Part shown: positions 1 to 11,915 of the stretch, in pieces
How the letters are laid out: each line of letters begins with the position of its first letter
How positions within the stretch are numbered: the first letter of the stretch is position 1
Origin: Sceloporus undulatus
Taxonomy: Eukaryota > Chordata > Lepidosauria > Squamata > Phrynosomatidae
DNA length: 64,000 bases
NCBI RefSeq assembly: GCF_019175285.1
Contig: NC_056528.1
Span: 49,537,926 to 49,601,925 of the forward strand
Direction: 5' to 3'
Translations under genes and position numbers: made by a program
The notes under the pieces: model-generated
The model's input: only the letters and a program-made list of their open reading frames with translations
What the model was told of the DNA's origin: nothing
Databases searched by the model: none

Positions 1-390
1 GTTCTGTTTGCTGGATGGTTCTTCATAGGCAAACATGATGCATTTACTGCCTCTGGTAGATCCCACGCCAGTCGGGCAGCAAACACACTCTCAGTTTTAA
101 CCTGAACTTTGCAGTTTACAGACTGAAATTTATTTATGGGACAGAGTTCGGCACCTTGTATAGTTCCTTTAAAGACTCTGGGATGGAATATCTGCCCCAT
201 TGACATGGAAGGCACCCACAACCAGGAAAGCCTTCATCCCAGTTCCCTCTTGGTAATCCAGCATCACAACAACCTCCTCCCAACCCTTTGCTTCCAGCCA
301 CCATTTTCAGCCCGTTTTCGGCCTGAGAAAAATCTCTGGGTGAGCAGAAGAAGGAGGCAAATCAAGATCAGATGCTGGAACATAATTCTT
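1..390. other. Intergenic, no gene seen
   Basis: Mixed-composition sequence without a convincing exon or recognised repeat. The open frame at 136-519 runs into a SINE and has no recognisable domain. Confidence 0.5.
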
Positions 391-570
391 ATTGTTGTCA
401 TCAGGTCATTTCCAACTTACAGTGACCCTAAGACAAACCTATCATGGAGTTTTCTGGGGCTGAGAGTGTGTGACCCACCCAAGTGGGTTTCCGTGGCCAA
501 AGAGGGAATCGAACCCTGAGCTCCAGAGCTGCAATCCAATGTTCAGACCACTGCATCACGCTGGCTCTCA
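391..570 (-). mobile_element. tRNA-derived SINE with BovB-like 3' end
   Basis: Read on the minus strand: tRNA-like head (gccagcgtgatgcagtgg..., ggttcgattcc-type B box), the MIR-like middle (cccacttgggtgggtcac) and the tail around cataagtcggaaatgac-like sequence. Same family as about twenty other copies in the window; the tail resembles that of BovB, as in Sauria SINEs. Confidence 0.8.
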
Positions 571-2100
571 TCCTTAACCAATATGTCTTTGGAGACAGCT
601 GTCTAACGTGATGGACATGGGGAAGAGAGGCTCCTTTGCGTATGTGTGTAAGCTATTTTTGCAACGGAGTGAGAAGATGGATGTCTATTTTTCCCTTTCC
701 AAAGGCAACTTGTTGAAAGGGTTTCCTGACTTTCAATGAGGGCTGCAATGAGTAAAGACTTCCATTATAGTTCCTCGGATCCTAGCCTTGGTTTCCCATC
801 CCTTGAAGACATATAGCAACTCTTAAGGCAGGAGCTGAGAATTCATGCAATGAAAAATGGTACTGACTAAGATTATGTAAGAGGACTTGGGATGTCAGGA
901 TCTGTCAAGATTTGTGTCTTTCACAGCATAGCCACTACTTAGAGATTGGGTACATAAACATGGAGTAACAGCACTTTTAAAAAAAGTATTAGTAGGGCTA
1001 CGTGAGGTTGCTCTAAAATGCCTGAGGCATGCTGCTTTTCTTCCATTCAACAGACTTGCTCCTTTGTTTGAGAAACTGTACAATCTCCTACTCTCCTTTC
1101 TACATCATTCACATTGTCCATCTCCATGTCTATCAGCTTGTTTCTATTCTGGACATCTCATGAGACAAAAGAAGTCCTTGGAGAAGACAAGGATGCTTGC
1201 TTGGTAAAGTGGAAAGCAGCAGGAAAAGAGGAAAAGGGCATTACAAATGGATGGACTCAGTCAAGGAAGCCAGAGATGCCCTGAGCTGACAAGGCCACCC
1301 CAATGGTTCTCACATCCCTCCCAAATCAGGAAGGATCTTTGATGCCTCCAAATAATAAATAGCACATCCACCCCCCAAGATTATATCAAAGAAAAACAAG
1401 AAACAGAGCTCTGGATCATTTTTCAGCATCCCAACATGAACTGGAGAAATCAGGGATGCTGACGATTGTATTCTGGCCAGAACGAACCATGGCAGAGGAA
1501 ACACACAGATGATGGGACGATGCACATGGATTTCCCTGCATCCTTTCTGTTATCCTGCCAAACTAGCCATTTAAAAGGAAAGAAAGGAGCAACCAACATC
1601 AGTACAAGCAAACATCGACGCAAAGTTCCTCTTCCCTTCTGGGCTTCTCAGGAGGTGTCCGCTTGATCACAGATATGGCAGGGAGATGTAATGGAGTTTG
1701 ATACCTGGGCAGGTAACAAGGTCTTTTGGTGCCTAGAGGACCAGGGAAGAAAGAGGAAAAGGTTGGCATCTCTTTGGGAAGGTGAAATCTGTGTTCCACA
1801 ATGCAAAGCGTGGAGGATAGACATGAGAAAGCGCAATGGAAAGTCCCAGACTGTGGTCCCATGTAGGTGGATGGGAGGAAATGTTGTTCTATTACTGGCG
1901 GTTTGTGGTTCCCATGTCTCAAATCCCTTCTGGGTTTTTGCCTATACTTTAAAGGCATTATCCCAGGTGGAGAGCTAGGATGGAGCCCCTCAAAGTCCTC
2001 CTTATAGTTTGGACACTATTAAAATCTACTCGCCTTCACTGGCAAGTAAGCCTCCACCCCACAATTCCCTCCATCGCCCCATCATTTTTGCCAGTGACAA
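571..2100. other. Intergenic, nothing recognised
   Basis: No exon-like open frame with splice signals and no clear repeat. Short open frames here have no recognisable domains. Confidence 0.4.
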
Positions 2101-2104
2101 TTCA

Positions 2105-2275
2105 ATATTTTACTATTGTTATGTTGATTTTGTTAGCTTGTATATGTAAGGAAAGAGGGAACCGTGGGGTTTATATAGTATGTTTTTATTGCGGTTGTAA
2201 GCTGCCTCGATCCTGTTGGAGAGGTGGGGTAAAAATAAATTATTACTATTACTAGTACTATTACTATTATTATTA
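2105..2275 (+). repeat. LINE 3' tail (L2/CR1-like) ending in an ATT microsatellite
   Basis: Sequence of the form ...ttgtaagctgcctcgatcctg...gaggtggggtaaaaataaattatt, the usual 3' end of an old LINE, followed by (TAT/ATT) repeats at 2241-2275. Confidence 0.5.
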
Positions 2276-2375
2276 AGGTGGGGTCCATCTCTATGCATCT
2301 GAGGAAGTAGACTGAAGTCTAGGAAAGCTCCGGCTGCCAACTTCTTTATTTCAGTTCGTCTCAAAGGTTTGCCAT
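2276..2375 (+). mobile_element. Fragment of the 'gcatctgaggaagtagac' dispersed repeat
   Basis: Shares tgcatctgaggaagtagac and ccaacttctttatttcagt with 10095-10345, and related sequence lies at 32690-32755, 50706-50860 and 55240-55400. Family not identified. Confidence 0.55.
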
Positions 2376-2639
2376 ACTTTTATCCTCATTGTTATATTTT
2401 AAGAGGTTTTAACGGTTTTAAATTAGCCCTGTGTTTTTAGTAAGATCATTTATTTATCACCCGCTTATGTCCTTGCTACAAATCAACAGCTTATGTTGTT
2501 TAGTGCCAAAGTCAACATCAATATCAGTAACAAGGTTGATGGCTGAAATCTGCATCAGATGTGTAGCCATGCTGCCATGGCTATGCTCCGTCTCCCCAAA
2601 TGCACCTTAAAATCCATCTGTGTCTCTAGATGATGCAAA

Positions 2640-2730
2640 CCTCTAAACAAATCTTGCCCAGAAAACCCCACTGGCCTTAGGGTTGCCATAACTTGGAAAC
2701 AACTTGAAACCATACGACACACACATCTGG
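2640..2730 (+). mobile_element. SINE 3' half
   Basis: Contains the gaaaaccccactggccttagggttgccataac and ggaaacaacttgaaacc-type tail of the BovB-tailed SINE; the head is missing. Confidence 0.6.
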
Positions 2731-3204
2731 TGCATTCATTTCTTAATAATAATAATGTCTTGTTTGGGTCCCTTTTAGCAAATAAAAAGCCTTAATAAAC
2801 TCTTGCTGCAAAGGAACAACCCCAGACATTTTGGCCTGGATGCTCTCGTTTCCAGAAAGACCCAAATTGTCATGTTCGGGAGGCATGTTATGTCTGCCTC
2901 TTTGACCTGCCGCACATCACCGGACAACGGATAAGGCAGACAGAGGCTTCACAGACAGTGAGCTAAGCCCATCACAATGTTGTTGGGACTCGGGTGGAGA
3001 ATGTGGGTGGATGTACCAGGAACCAGATGTGTCGGGTGTTTAGATCTGCAATCTCCAAAAAGCTTTCCTCATCCCAGCCCAGTTAGTTCAGAAGTTCGCT
3101 CTAGTCTGTCTTAGGATCTGGTGTTACATCCTGTTATTTCTTCCTTGAAATGGACAATAATTGAAAACAGAGGCATTTGGATTTGCTGTGGGTCAGTTGG
3201 GTCA

Positions 3205-3600
3205 CCCCTTCATACGGTGATTTGACTACTGGACAGGAATCCAGGAGACCTGGGTTCAAATCCTGGCCCAACCATGGAAACCCGCTGGGCAACTCACACT
3301 CTTTCAACCCTAGAAGTTCATGGCAAACCTTCTTTGAAGAAAGGTGGACCAAAAAGATCTCGGTTAGGGTTGTCCTGTGAGAGCCAGCATCATGTACTGG
3401 TTTGAGTGTTGGACTCTGGAGACCAAGGTTTGAATCCCAACTGAGCCATGAAAACCCACTGGGTGATCTTGGGCAAGTCACACGCTCCAAGCCTCTGAGG
3501 ATGGCAATGGCAAACCCTTGCAAGAAAACCCTGTGATAGATTTGCCTTAGGGTCGCCATAAGTTGGAAATGACTTGAAGACACACAACAAGAACAAGGGT
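3205..3600 (+). mobile_element. Two BovB-tailed SINEs in tandem
   Basis: A 3'-truncated copy (about 3205-3370) is followed by a nearly full copy (3381-3600) with A/B-box-like head, cttgggcaagtcacacgctc middle and gacttgaagacacacaacaag tail. Confidence 0.8.
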
Positions 3601-5030
3601 TATCCTAAGCTGAAATGGACCTTAAGGCACCAAACAAGAACAACAGATCAGTATCAATACTCCCAAATTATTGCAAAAGAATGCATGGACCTGGTATGAT
3701 TTCGGACGGAGGAAATACATACAGAAGCTCTCTTTATTATGGAATGGAGCATCTTTAATACATCTCTGCCTTCGTCATCCGTTTGGGAATCTGGAGTGTA
3801 GAAATTCTCTCCTTACAATGCCTCATCAGAGCCCCTACAGCTTTTAAAATGAACAAGTTCAAATCCCATCAGGAACAGGGGAGGACCAGATTAACATGGT
3901 GTCTCGACATTGATTTCAATGAAGCACTTTCAGCTTGGGTCACCTGCATTTTGTCTTGCTAGAACTGTAACCGAAGCCACCATCCGAATTACAAATTTGT
4001 ATAGTTTGGGGGCCCACTGGGATGCAAAAGTCCTCTGAAACGCTTCCATTTTTCATCCGATTTGGCCCAGGCAAAAGTGAGTTGGGAGGGGTGATGGAAA
4101 CCACTAGCGTTTCCCTCAAAAACGTTCCGGCGAAAGACTGGAATAAACTAATTCTGGCACACCAATGGCCTCAGTGGGTTGTTACATCTGGATCACTTTC
4201 ACAACCTGGTCCAAATTCCAAAACTGCGGTCGAAAAAGGTACTTGTGCATGCGCATTTTAGTCCAGCCCATCCGAGAGTATAACCCCTGATCTAGCACAT
4301 ATTCCCCTCAATGGGCAGCATTAGAGTTTTCTAGCAGAGTCTTCTGTAGGATGCAGCATCAACAGCTAAAGTGGAATCAAACTGCTATAATTGTGCAGTG
4401 CAGATAAACAGTTTGTGTTATTTGTAAGTCACCTTGGAAGAACTTCTACTCTGAAAGGCAGGATAGAAATAACAGTCTTAAATACATACATTATTTTTTG
4501 TTCTTTTTTGCATGATGCGATGGCACACTGTTCCCTGTGGGCCATCTCCTAATGTTGCCTTTCAAGTTTATAATCCTGCTGTATTGAAATCAGTGATATC
4601 TAGCAGATAGAAGCCTTCGACACAAGGAACTCATTTCAGGTTGAAAGACAGGTTTGCTGCCTACTTGGGGAGCATTTTCTCTGCTGCCCACACAGTTCTA
4701 TTTTTAAACAAGTGTTGCACTGTGCGCTGCTGGAGCAGCGTACCCAAAACTGCAGCTGTGCATTGACAAACCACCTCCTACGCAAGAGAACCTCACGGCT
4801 TTTTTCTGGCCAACACTGGGGTCTTCCTTGACTCCTTTCACTGATGCCTTTTGTTGGAATGAGATGAATTACAGGGACAGGGGGTTGCTTTGGATGTGGC
4901 AAAGTAGCCAGCTTGGAGCTGACTTGGCTGCAATGCAACAAAACCTCTGCTCCTCCTCAATAAAGATGAATAGCAGCCAGTGGTCTTCATGTCACTGACC
5001 CATACATTGGATCCTAAGAGCCACCTTAGA
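3601..5030. other. Intergenic, no gene seen
   Basis: Only short open frames. The 101-aa minus frame at 4636-4941 has no recognisable domain. Confidence 0.4.
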
Positions 5031-5036
5031 TGGATC

Positions 5037-5180
5037 CACAGTAGACCATTGGGATCTGATGGGGTTTGATTCCAGGACCTCCCATGGAGACCAAAATCCA
5101 TGGACGCTCAAGTCCCATTAAGTACAATGAATAGTAAAATGGCGACCTTCCTATTGAATGGGAAAATCAAGGTTTGCTTG
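5037..5180 (+). mobile_element. pogo/Tigger-like MITE fragment
   Basis: Shares ggtttgattccaggacc, ccatggacgctcaagtcccatt and aaaatcaaggtttgctt with the elements at 6892, 8919, 49450 and 56530. A TA-rich microsatellite (tatatgtatag units) follows at 5185-5235. Confidence 0.6.
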
Positions 5181-5399
5181 ATTATATATGTATAGATATA
5201 TGTATATGTATAGATATGTATACTGTATATACATGTGTGTATGTATGAAGGCATTGCCTTCCCAAATAAGAATCCAGTCCCTCCATGAATTTTTCTTTCA
5301 GTTCCCCAAAAAAAAGTACTGCAGAGAAGGAAACAGTGAAAATCATTCCCACTTAGAAGTCTTCTGTTTGCTGTGTTTGCATTAACCTATGGTGCATGA

Positions 5400-5640
5400 A
5401 AGCCAGCATGAAATAGTAGTTTGAGCATTGGACTATGGCTATGGAGACCAGGGTTTGATTCCCAGCTCGGCCATGGAAACCCATTGGGTGACATTGGGTA
5501 AGAAGTCACACTCTCTCAGCCTCAGGGGAAGGCAAGGGCAAACCTCCTCCGAACAACTCTTGTCAAGAAAATCCCATGATAGGTTCCCCTTAGGGTTGGT
5601 GTAAGTCAGAAACGACTTGAAGGTTCATAACTACAACAAA
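5400..5640 (+). mobile_element. BovB-tailed SINE, near full length
   Basis: Head gccagcatgaaatagtag, B-box ggtttgattccc, middle ccattgggtgacattggg and tail cgacttgaaggttcataactaca. Confidence 0.8.
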
Positions 5641-6572
5641 AATATAGGGTCTCAGCTGTAGATTCTGGAAAACTAGACTGGGTTTCATGGGGGGAAAGTA
5701 GCCATTGGTATCAAGAGAGCCAATAATGGAGGAGCTGAACTTGAGCGCCTTCATTTGCTGGGAGATATGGCAAAGTCAAGTGAGCATGATCTCACTATAT
5801 CGATTTTCTTTCCCTCTTCTCTTTAGCAACAGCGGTTCACATTGATAGGCTATGAAATGCAATGGTCTGCTGCATCTGTCGATCGATCAATCACCGCATT
5901 GGAAAAGCCCTAAAGAAATGAATATTTTAAAACGACATTTTGTTAATGCAGAAGAAAGAATAACCACCAACTTTGTGCTTCCATGCAGTACTGGTTTGTC
6001 AGTAAGTCATATTGAGAGCTGGAAAGAACAGGGAAAGCTGCTGGAAATGAGGTAAATTGAACTCTGTTTTGATTATTTGCTGAATATAATTAGCTCCACA
6101 CAAAGACCAGTAATTTGTGGGTGTAATAAGAAAGGAAAGAAGGGAGAAGTCTTCCTTTCATGTATGAAAAGTGCCATCTAGTGGGGAATGCCATTTTGAG
6201 AAAGTGTTTGTCAATTGCTTCTTTATTGGAATTGATTGCCTTGCAGGGCAGTGGACTCAATCAATGATTGATTGATGGATCGATCAATCGATCGATGCAG
6301 CAGACCATTGGATATCATACCCGACTGACCGTGGTTCTTATATCGAGCACATTGTGTCTGGCATCCTGTGCAATGTGACATATGGACAATTCTAACTTTG
6401 GTACTCAGTTGTCTTAGGAGTTTATCACACGAAGGAGATCGGGAGTTTATCCCGTGAATATCACTGAAAAATCGCACAATTATGTGTAACGATTTCACAC
6501 AATGTTGCACAAAACCTACCATTAAAGTGGTTGCAAAGAAGCATTAACGCACATCTTTTTACTTTCCGGATT

Positions 6573-7300
6573 TCAGCAACAATACATTTTCAGTATCACT
6601 TTATTTGCGCAGTTGCATGTGATAATCATTTGTGCAAATACACTCCATTTCTGCTTCACTTGCAGCATGCTTTGAATGCGCTTTAACCTCTCTTTAATGT
6701 CGAAATCAGCCCCAGTTTTACTCTTCATGATCTTTTCTAGTTCTTTCATCGCTGCCCTTCCCATTCCTAGTCCTCTTCTTATTTCTGGACTGCAGTCTCC
6801 ATTCTGATCAGCGCTTGATCCTTGTCCGATGATCAATGTTTGATAGGAATTCTTTAACTATTTTGATTCTCTCATTGTCCAGGTTGAAATTACAGTGGGT
6901 CCTTGTTATCCGCTGGGGTTTGGTTCCAGGATCCCCCGTGGATAACAAAATCCATAGATGCTCAAGTCCTATTAAATACAATGGCAGAGCAAAATGGTGT
7001 CCCTTATGGAAAAATCAAGCTTTGCTATCAGGAATTCATACTTTTTCAAGCAATATTTTCAAGCCCTGGATGCTTGAATCCATGTATTAAAAAAAACATG
7101 TATAAGGAGGGCTAACTATATGCCTTTCTTCTGCGGTCATCATTTTTGTTTTCTTTATGTGCAGCATTAGGCCTGCCTTTGCACTTTCCTCCTTGACCTT
7201 TCTTAGTAACTGCTCCAAGTCTGTGATGTCTTCTGCAAGTATTATGGCGTCATTGGCGTGTGCCAGTATTATGGCGTGTGTTGATGTTCCTTCCTCCTAT
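6573..7300 (-). mobile_element. BovB/RTE LINE reverse-transcriptase fragment, split by a MITE
   Basis: On the minus strand, 7300-7118 translates to an RT piece resembling ..AEDITDLEQLLRKVKEESAKAGLML.., and 6890-6573 continues with SSADQNGDCSPEIRRGLGMGR and AAMKELEKIMKSK, the thumb-side segment of RTE/BovB polymerases. The two pieces are separated by a pogo-like MITE at 6892-7114. The open frame is short and broken, so it is a dead 5'-truncated copy. Confidence 0.75.
6892..7114 (+). mobile_element. pogo/Tigger-like MITE inserted in the BovB fragment
   Basis: Begins tacagtgggtccttgttatcc and ends aggagggctaacta; these ends are degenerate inverted repeats of the cagtgggcccttnntatcc type. Inner sequence shares gatgctcaagtcctatta with the other copies. 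A TA at both edges fits a Tc1/mariner-superfamily target. Confidence 0.7.
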
Positions 7301-7371
7301 CTCCTCCTTCTCCTCCTAGAGACCACTAGGTGCCCCTCTTGCTTCGTAGGAGTACAAGCACAATGGAAGAA

Positions 7372-8530
7372 TCATAGAATCGTAGAGTTGGAAGAGACCG
7401 CAAGGGCCATCCAGTCCAACCCCATTCTGCCATGCAGGAAATCCAAATCAAAGCATCCCCATTGACAGATGGCCATCCAGCCTCCGTTTGAAGACCTCTA
7501 AGGAGGGAGATTCCACTACACTCCGAGGAAGGAGTGTCTTCCCCTGTCGAACAGCCCTTACTCTCAGGAAGTTCCTCCTAATGTTCAGGTGGAATCTCTT
7601 TTCCTGTAGCTTGCATCCATTGTTTCGGGTCCCGTTCTCTGGAGCAGCAGAAAACAAGCTTGCTCCCTCCTCAATATGACATCTTTTCAAATATTTAAAC
7701 AGGGCGATCATATCACCTCTTAACCTTCTTTTCTCCAGGCTAAACATCCCCAGCTTCCTAAGTCGTTCCTCATAGGCATGGTTTCCAGACCCTTCACCAT
7801 TTTTGTCGCCCTCCTTTGGACACATGGCTCCTTTCTCAATGTCCTTTTCTGAATTGTGGCGCCCAGAACTGGACACAATATTCCAGGTGGGGCCTGACCA
7901 AAGCAGAATATATGGCACTATGACTTCCCTTGATCTAGACACTATATCTCTATTGATGCAGCCTAAAATAGCATTGGCCTTTTTAGCTGCCGCATCGCAC
8001 TCTTACTCATGTTCAACTTGTGGTCTACTTGAACTCCCAGATCCCTTTCACATGTAGTTTCATTCAGCCAGGTGTCACCCATCCTATATCTGTGCATTTC
8101 ATTTTCTGCCCTAAGTGCAACTTACATTTCTCCGTGTTGAATTTCATTTTGTTAGCTTTGGCCCAGCTTTCTAGTCTATTCAGTCATTTTGAATCTGATC
8201 CTGTCCTCTGGGTATTAGCATTCCCCCTAATTTGGTATCATCTGCAAATTTCATAAGTATGCTCCAATTCTGTCATCCAGGTCATTGATAAAGATGTTGA
8301 ATACACTGGGCCCAGGACAGAGCCCCACTGGACACCCCACTGGTCACTTTTCTCCAGATGAAAAGGAGCCATTGTGAGCACGCCTTGCAGTTGGCCGGTC
8401 AACCAGTTACAAATCCATGTAACCGTTACCTTGTCCATCCCACATTTTACAAGCTTGTTTGCAAGATGTCATGGGAAACCTTGTCAAAGGCCTTAGTGAA
8501 ATCAAGATATACTATACATTCGTTAAAGGA
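7372..8530 (-). mobile_element. CR1 LINE, 3' part, decayed
   Basis: Minus-strand translation gives the end of CR1 ORF2 (YEERLRKLGMFSLEKRRLRGD, AAPENGTRNNGCKLQEKRF, LDGHLS) with several frame breaks; the upstream RT part continues to about 8530. The 3' end carries the CR1 terminal motif agaatcatagaatcgtagag at 7367-7386. About 85-95% similar by eye to the copy at 60485-61700. Confidence 0.88.
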
Positions 8531-8543
8531 AATCATTCCTTAC

Positions 8544-8720
8544 ATTTTTGTGGGGTTTTCGGACTATGTGGTCATGTTCTGGAAGAGTTTCTTTCTGACG
8601 TTTCGCCAGCATCTGGCATCTGGCATCTTCAGATAATGCTGGCATGGAAATCTGAAAATGCCAGCCACAGATGTTGGTGAAATGTCAGGAATACATTCTT
8701 CTGGAACATGGAAACACAGG
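8544..8720 (+). mobile_element. Palindromic MITE (ttgtggggttttcgg family)
   Basis: Left half tgtggggttttcggactatg...gacgtttcgccagcatctg, right half gccagccacagatg...ttctggaacatgg is its reverse complement. Other copies lie at 16378-16500, 24213-24360 and 28685-28810. Confidence 0.7.
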
Positions 8721-8781
8721 GACCTGCAAACTTGCGAAAGCAGTGAATCTCCTCCAGGGTTTAGTCCTCCAGGGATAGATG

Positions 8782-8917
8782 CAATGATTCCCAAACTTTG
8801 CTCCTCCAGATGTTTTGAACTTCAGCTCCCAGGATTCCTGACTGTTGGTCAAGCTGGCTGGGGCTTCTGGGAGATGGAGTCCCAAACACCTGGAAGACCA
8901 AAGTTTGGGAACCACTG
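8782..8917 (+). mobile_element. hAT-Charlie-like palindromic MITE
   Basis: Ends caatgattcccaaactttg and aaagtttgggaaccactg are inverted; the centre contains gttttgaacttcagctcccag. The terminal motif matches the CAGNGGTTCTCAA type of hAT-Charlie elements. Copies also at 45481-45599, 48600-48680, 57470-57560 and 63896 to the window end. Confidence 0.65.
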
Positions 8918-8918
8918 G

Positions 8919-9113
8919 ATCCCCCATGGATACCAAGATCTGTGGATGTTCAAGTCCCATTGTGAACTATGTTGTAGTAAAATAGCGTCCCTATAAAATG
9001 ACAAAATCAAGGTTTGATTTGGGGGGATTTAATATTTAAAATTAGATATTTTCCAGCCATGGATGGCTCAATGCATAGGTCAAGAATCCATGGTTATGGA
9101 GGGCCAATTGTAA
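8919..9113 (+). mobile_element. pogo/Tigger-like MITE
   Basis: Contains gatcccccatggataccaag, gatgttcaagtcccattg, aaaatcaaggtttg and ends ggagggccaattgta, the same plan as 6892-7114. It abuts the hAT-like MITE and a SINE. Confidence 0.65.
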
Positions 9114-9115
9114 AG

Positions 9116-9340
9116 TGCTAAATCTTGTCTCCCAAATGTTGGACTAGGACTCTGGAGACCTGAGTTCAATTCCCAGGTCAGCCATGAAACCCACAGAGTG
9201 ACCTTGGGCAAGTCACATACTCTCAGCCTCAAAAGGATGGCAATGGCAAACTTTCTCTGAACAACTCTTGCCATGAAAACCCCATGATAACAGCCTTGGG
9301 GTTGCCAAAAATCGGAAACGACTTGAAGGCACACGACATT
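9116..9340 (+). mobile_element. BovB-tailed SINE
   Basis: ggactctggagacctgagttc, ggcaagtcacatactctcag and cgacttgaaggcacacgac are present in order. Confidence 0.8.
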
Positions 9341-10000
9341 GATGTGACTTTAGCTACCATGGCTCACTGCTATGGAATTCTGGGATTTGTAGTTTTGCCC
9401 GGTATTCTGACTTCTCTCCCAGATTGCTCTGGTGCCAGAAGAAACCACAAATCCCCAGCCTCCTAGATAAGGGATAGATATTTTGAGGACAGGGTTAAAC
9501 ACTTTTAATAGTCCCTTGCAAGTTTGCACTAAGATCCAGAACAGACTCACAACTGCACTGAGTTGTGAAAATGCTAAAATCCTGCCAAGGAGTCATGACA
9601 TTTTGCACCCGTTTAACAGAAAGCTTTCCTTTAATCTCTCAGCTCCTTCATAAAGGCGCAATTAGGTATCGCATCATTAATGGTGTGTTGCCGTTGTTGT
9701 TTCAGGTCTCCCAAGTGCGTTTTGCTTGTTCATCAAGAAAACAGTGTCAAGACAGTTTGCTCTGTGTGTATAGTTCTAATTTGTTCTCCCTTTGTTGTTA
9801 AATGAAGCATTGTTTGCAACTCTGGAAAGAGAATCGATTTGGAGGATTTCTTTTACCAAACAAATGAGACTCAAGATGAGTCCTTTCTGCATCTACACTG
9901 CAGAATTAACACAGTACGATACTGCTTTAACGGTCATGGCTCCATGCTATGGAAGCCTAGGATTTGCAATCTCGGGAGCTATTTTGTCAGAGGTGCCGCA
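9340..10000. mobile_element. Two partial 'ctgcagaaataatccag' palindromic MITEs
   Basis: 9346-9450 and 9885-9985 share ctttagctaccatggctc..tgggatttgtag with the full palindromic copies at 45029 and 52192. Between them nothing is recognised. Confidence 0.5.
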
Positions 10001-10094
10001 ACAGACTATAAAGAACTCAAGATGGCAAAAGTCCTTCATAAGAACAGACAAACCAGGAACGGCTGCAGCAGTTTGCTTTTGCTGTAGCCACTTT

Positions 10095-10345
10095 GAGACT
10101 CACTGAAAGAAAGAAGTTGGCAGCAGGAGCTTTCATAGACATCAGTCTACAAAAACTCATGCCTGCCTACTTCTTTCTTTCAACGAGTCTCAAAGGTGCT
10201 ACAAGGTCTCCCTACATATTATTATTATTGCATCTAAATGCATCTGAGGAAGTAGACTTAAGTCATGCTGCCAACTTCTTTCTTCAACTTAGTCTCAAAG
10301 GTGCTACTAGATCTCTCTACGTACTGATTCTACAGACTGACATGA
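10095..10345 (+). mobile_element. Dispersed repeat, 'gcatctgaggaagtagac' family, with internal duplication
   Basis: Two tandem pieces each end ..gtctcaaaggtgctac.. followed by ctacagactgac. The family recurs at 2276, 32690, 50706 and 55240; its class is not clear. Confidence 0.45.
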
Positions 10346-10384
10346 CTGTATTTTTGAAGACAGACGGACAGACAGGTGTGTATC

Positions 10385-10426
10385 TCCGCCTTGAGTCCCT
10401 ACATTGGGAGAAAGGCGGGATATAAG

Positions 10427-10473
<47 letters not shown>
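10385..10473 (+). repeat. LINE tail and (TAA)n microsatellite
   Basis: Tail gagtccctacattgggagaaaggcgggat followed by about 15 ATA triplets (10427-10473). Confidence 0.75.
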
Positions 10474-10474
<1 letters not shown>

Positions 10475-10475
10475 T

Positions 10476-10700
10476 ACTTGGGGCAATGGTTTGAACCTTG
10501 GTCTGTGACTCTGGAGACCAGGGTTCGAGTCCTGGTCATGGAAACCCACTGGGTGACCCTGGGCAAGTCACACTCTCTCAACCTCAGAGGAAGACAATGG
10601 CATAAACCCCTCTGAACAAAAATTTTCTAGGAATACTCCATGGTAGGTTAACCTTAGGGTTTCCATAAGTCAGAAGTGACTTGAAAGCACACACCAACAA
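10476..10700 (+). mobile_element. BovB-tailed SINE
   Basis: Follows the microsatellite directly: ctggagaccagggttcgag B-box region, tgggtgaccctgggcaag middle and gacttgaaagcacacacc tail. Confidence 0.8.
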
Positions 10701-10834
10701 TACTGGTGCCTTTACTCCGCTGGTGAAGCACACAACTATCCTGTTGGAGGGAAGGCCCTGGTCCAGGACGACAACCACACACACACATATAGAGGGTCTG
10801 TGAGATAGGAAACCCTCCCACCAGGGAGCAAGGT

Positions 10835-11127
10835 GGTGTTGTTGTTTTTGGGAAGGTCCCACCCTTCATTCAGATGCAAATGGGATCTGGGAGCAGCAGC
10901 CAGTGATCTGTGCCAACAGGCCTTGGTAAACTGTGACCCTCCAGCACCTGGCCATGCGATTGTTAACCATGTGCAGCCAAAGAGACCTCAGGAGGAAAGT
11001 GTGAGTCACTTGGAGGGCCAGCTGGGGCTAAGGAAGGGCCAGTGAGAGAAAGAGGAGGAGGTGGCGCATCCAACCGAGAGCAGCAAGGATGCCTTGGCAA
11101 GCCACAGCCAGGGGATGAGGCACCACC
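10835..11127 (+). promoter_or_regulatory. Probable CDX4 promoter / 5' UTR region
   Basis: Non-repetitive, moderately GC-rich 290 bp directly upstream of the CDX4 start. It contains an exact octamer ATGCAAAT at 10874-10881, a POU-factor motif. No clear TATA box was seen, and the transcription start cannot be placed. Confidence 0.4.
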
Positions 11128-11866
11128 ATGTATGTGAGCTATCCCTTGGAAAAAGAAGCCAGCATGTATCCAGGGTCTATAAGGTGCAACACCACCAGCA
11201 GCAGCAGCAACAACAACAGCCACCACCACCATCTACCAGCGCAAAACTTTGCCTCCACAACATCTTACACCGATTATGTGGGATTCCATCACATGCAGAA
11301 CATGGACAACCGTGGACAACCACCTGGGCCTTGGGGGACGCATTATGGCCCACAAAGAGAGGACTGGAATGGTTTTGGGTCAGGACTGGCCACTTCGGTG
11401 ACACCGGCATCCATGAACGGATCATCTCCCAGCCCAGTTCCCTACGCTTCGGCCGACTATGGTCCCCTCAATCCTGCCAGTTCGAGGCCTTTGGCCTCGG
11501 TGGAGACCATTAATACGGAGCAGATTTCATCCCATAGCCAAAGGCAAAGCTCCTATGAATGGATGAGGAAAACGGTCCAGTCCACTTCGACAGGTAAGTC
11601 GGCAAAGGTGGTGATGCTCACGCATGCTATCCAACAATCCTGTCTCCTCTTCTATTCTGTGCCATTTCCTTCCACCAGATAGCATCCAAATGACAATTTG
11701 AGAGACTCTTCCTCAAGATGAAAAAAGGTCCTCTCACTATCACTCATCCCTCCCTTGACTTGGCTTTTGAACCTCTGGCTTTGATTTATTGTCCTTCCGA
11801 CATCAATGGAAGGAAACTGAGTGAGTGAGAGAGAAAGAGAGGGAGATAAATCATTTCAGGATATAT

Positions 11867-11915
<49 letters not shown>

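Noticed and set aside
3381-3600. tRNA gene (A and B boxes present)
   Set aside because: No cloverleaf or anticodon arm; the boxes belong to a SINE head repeated many times.
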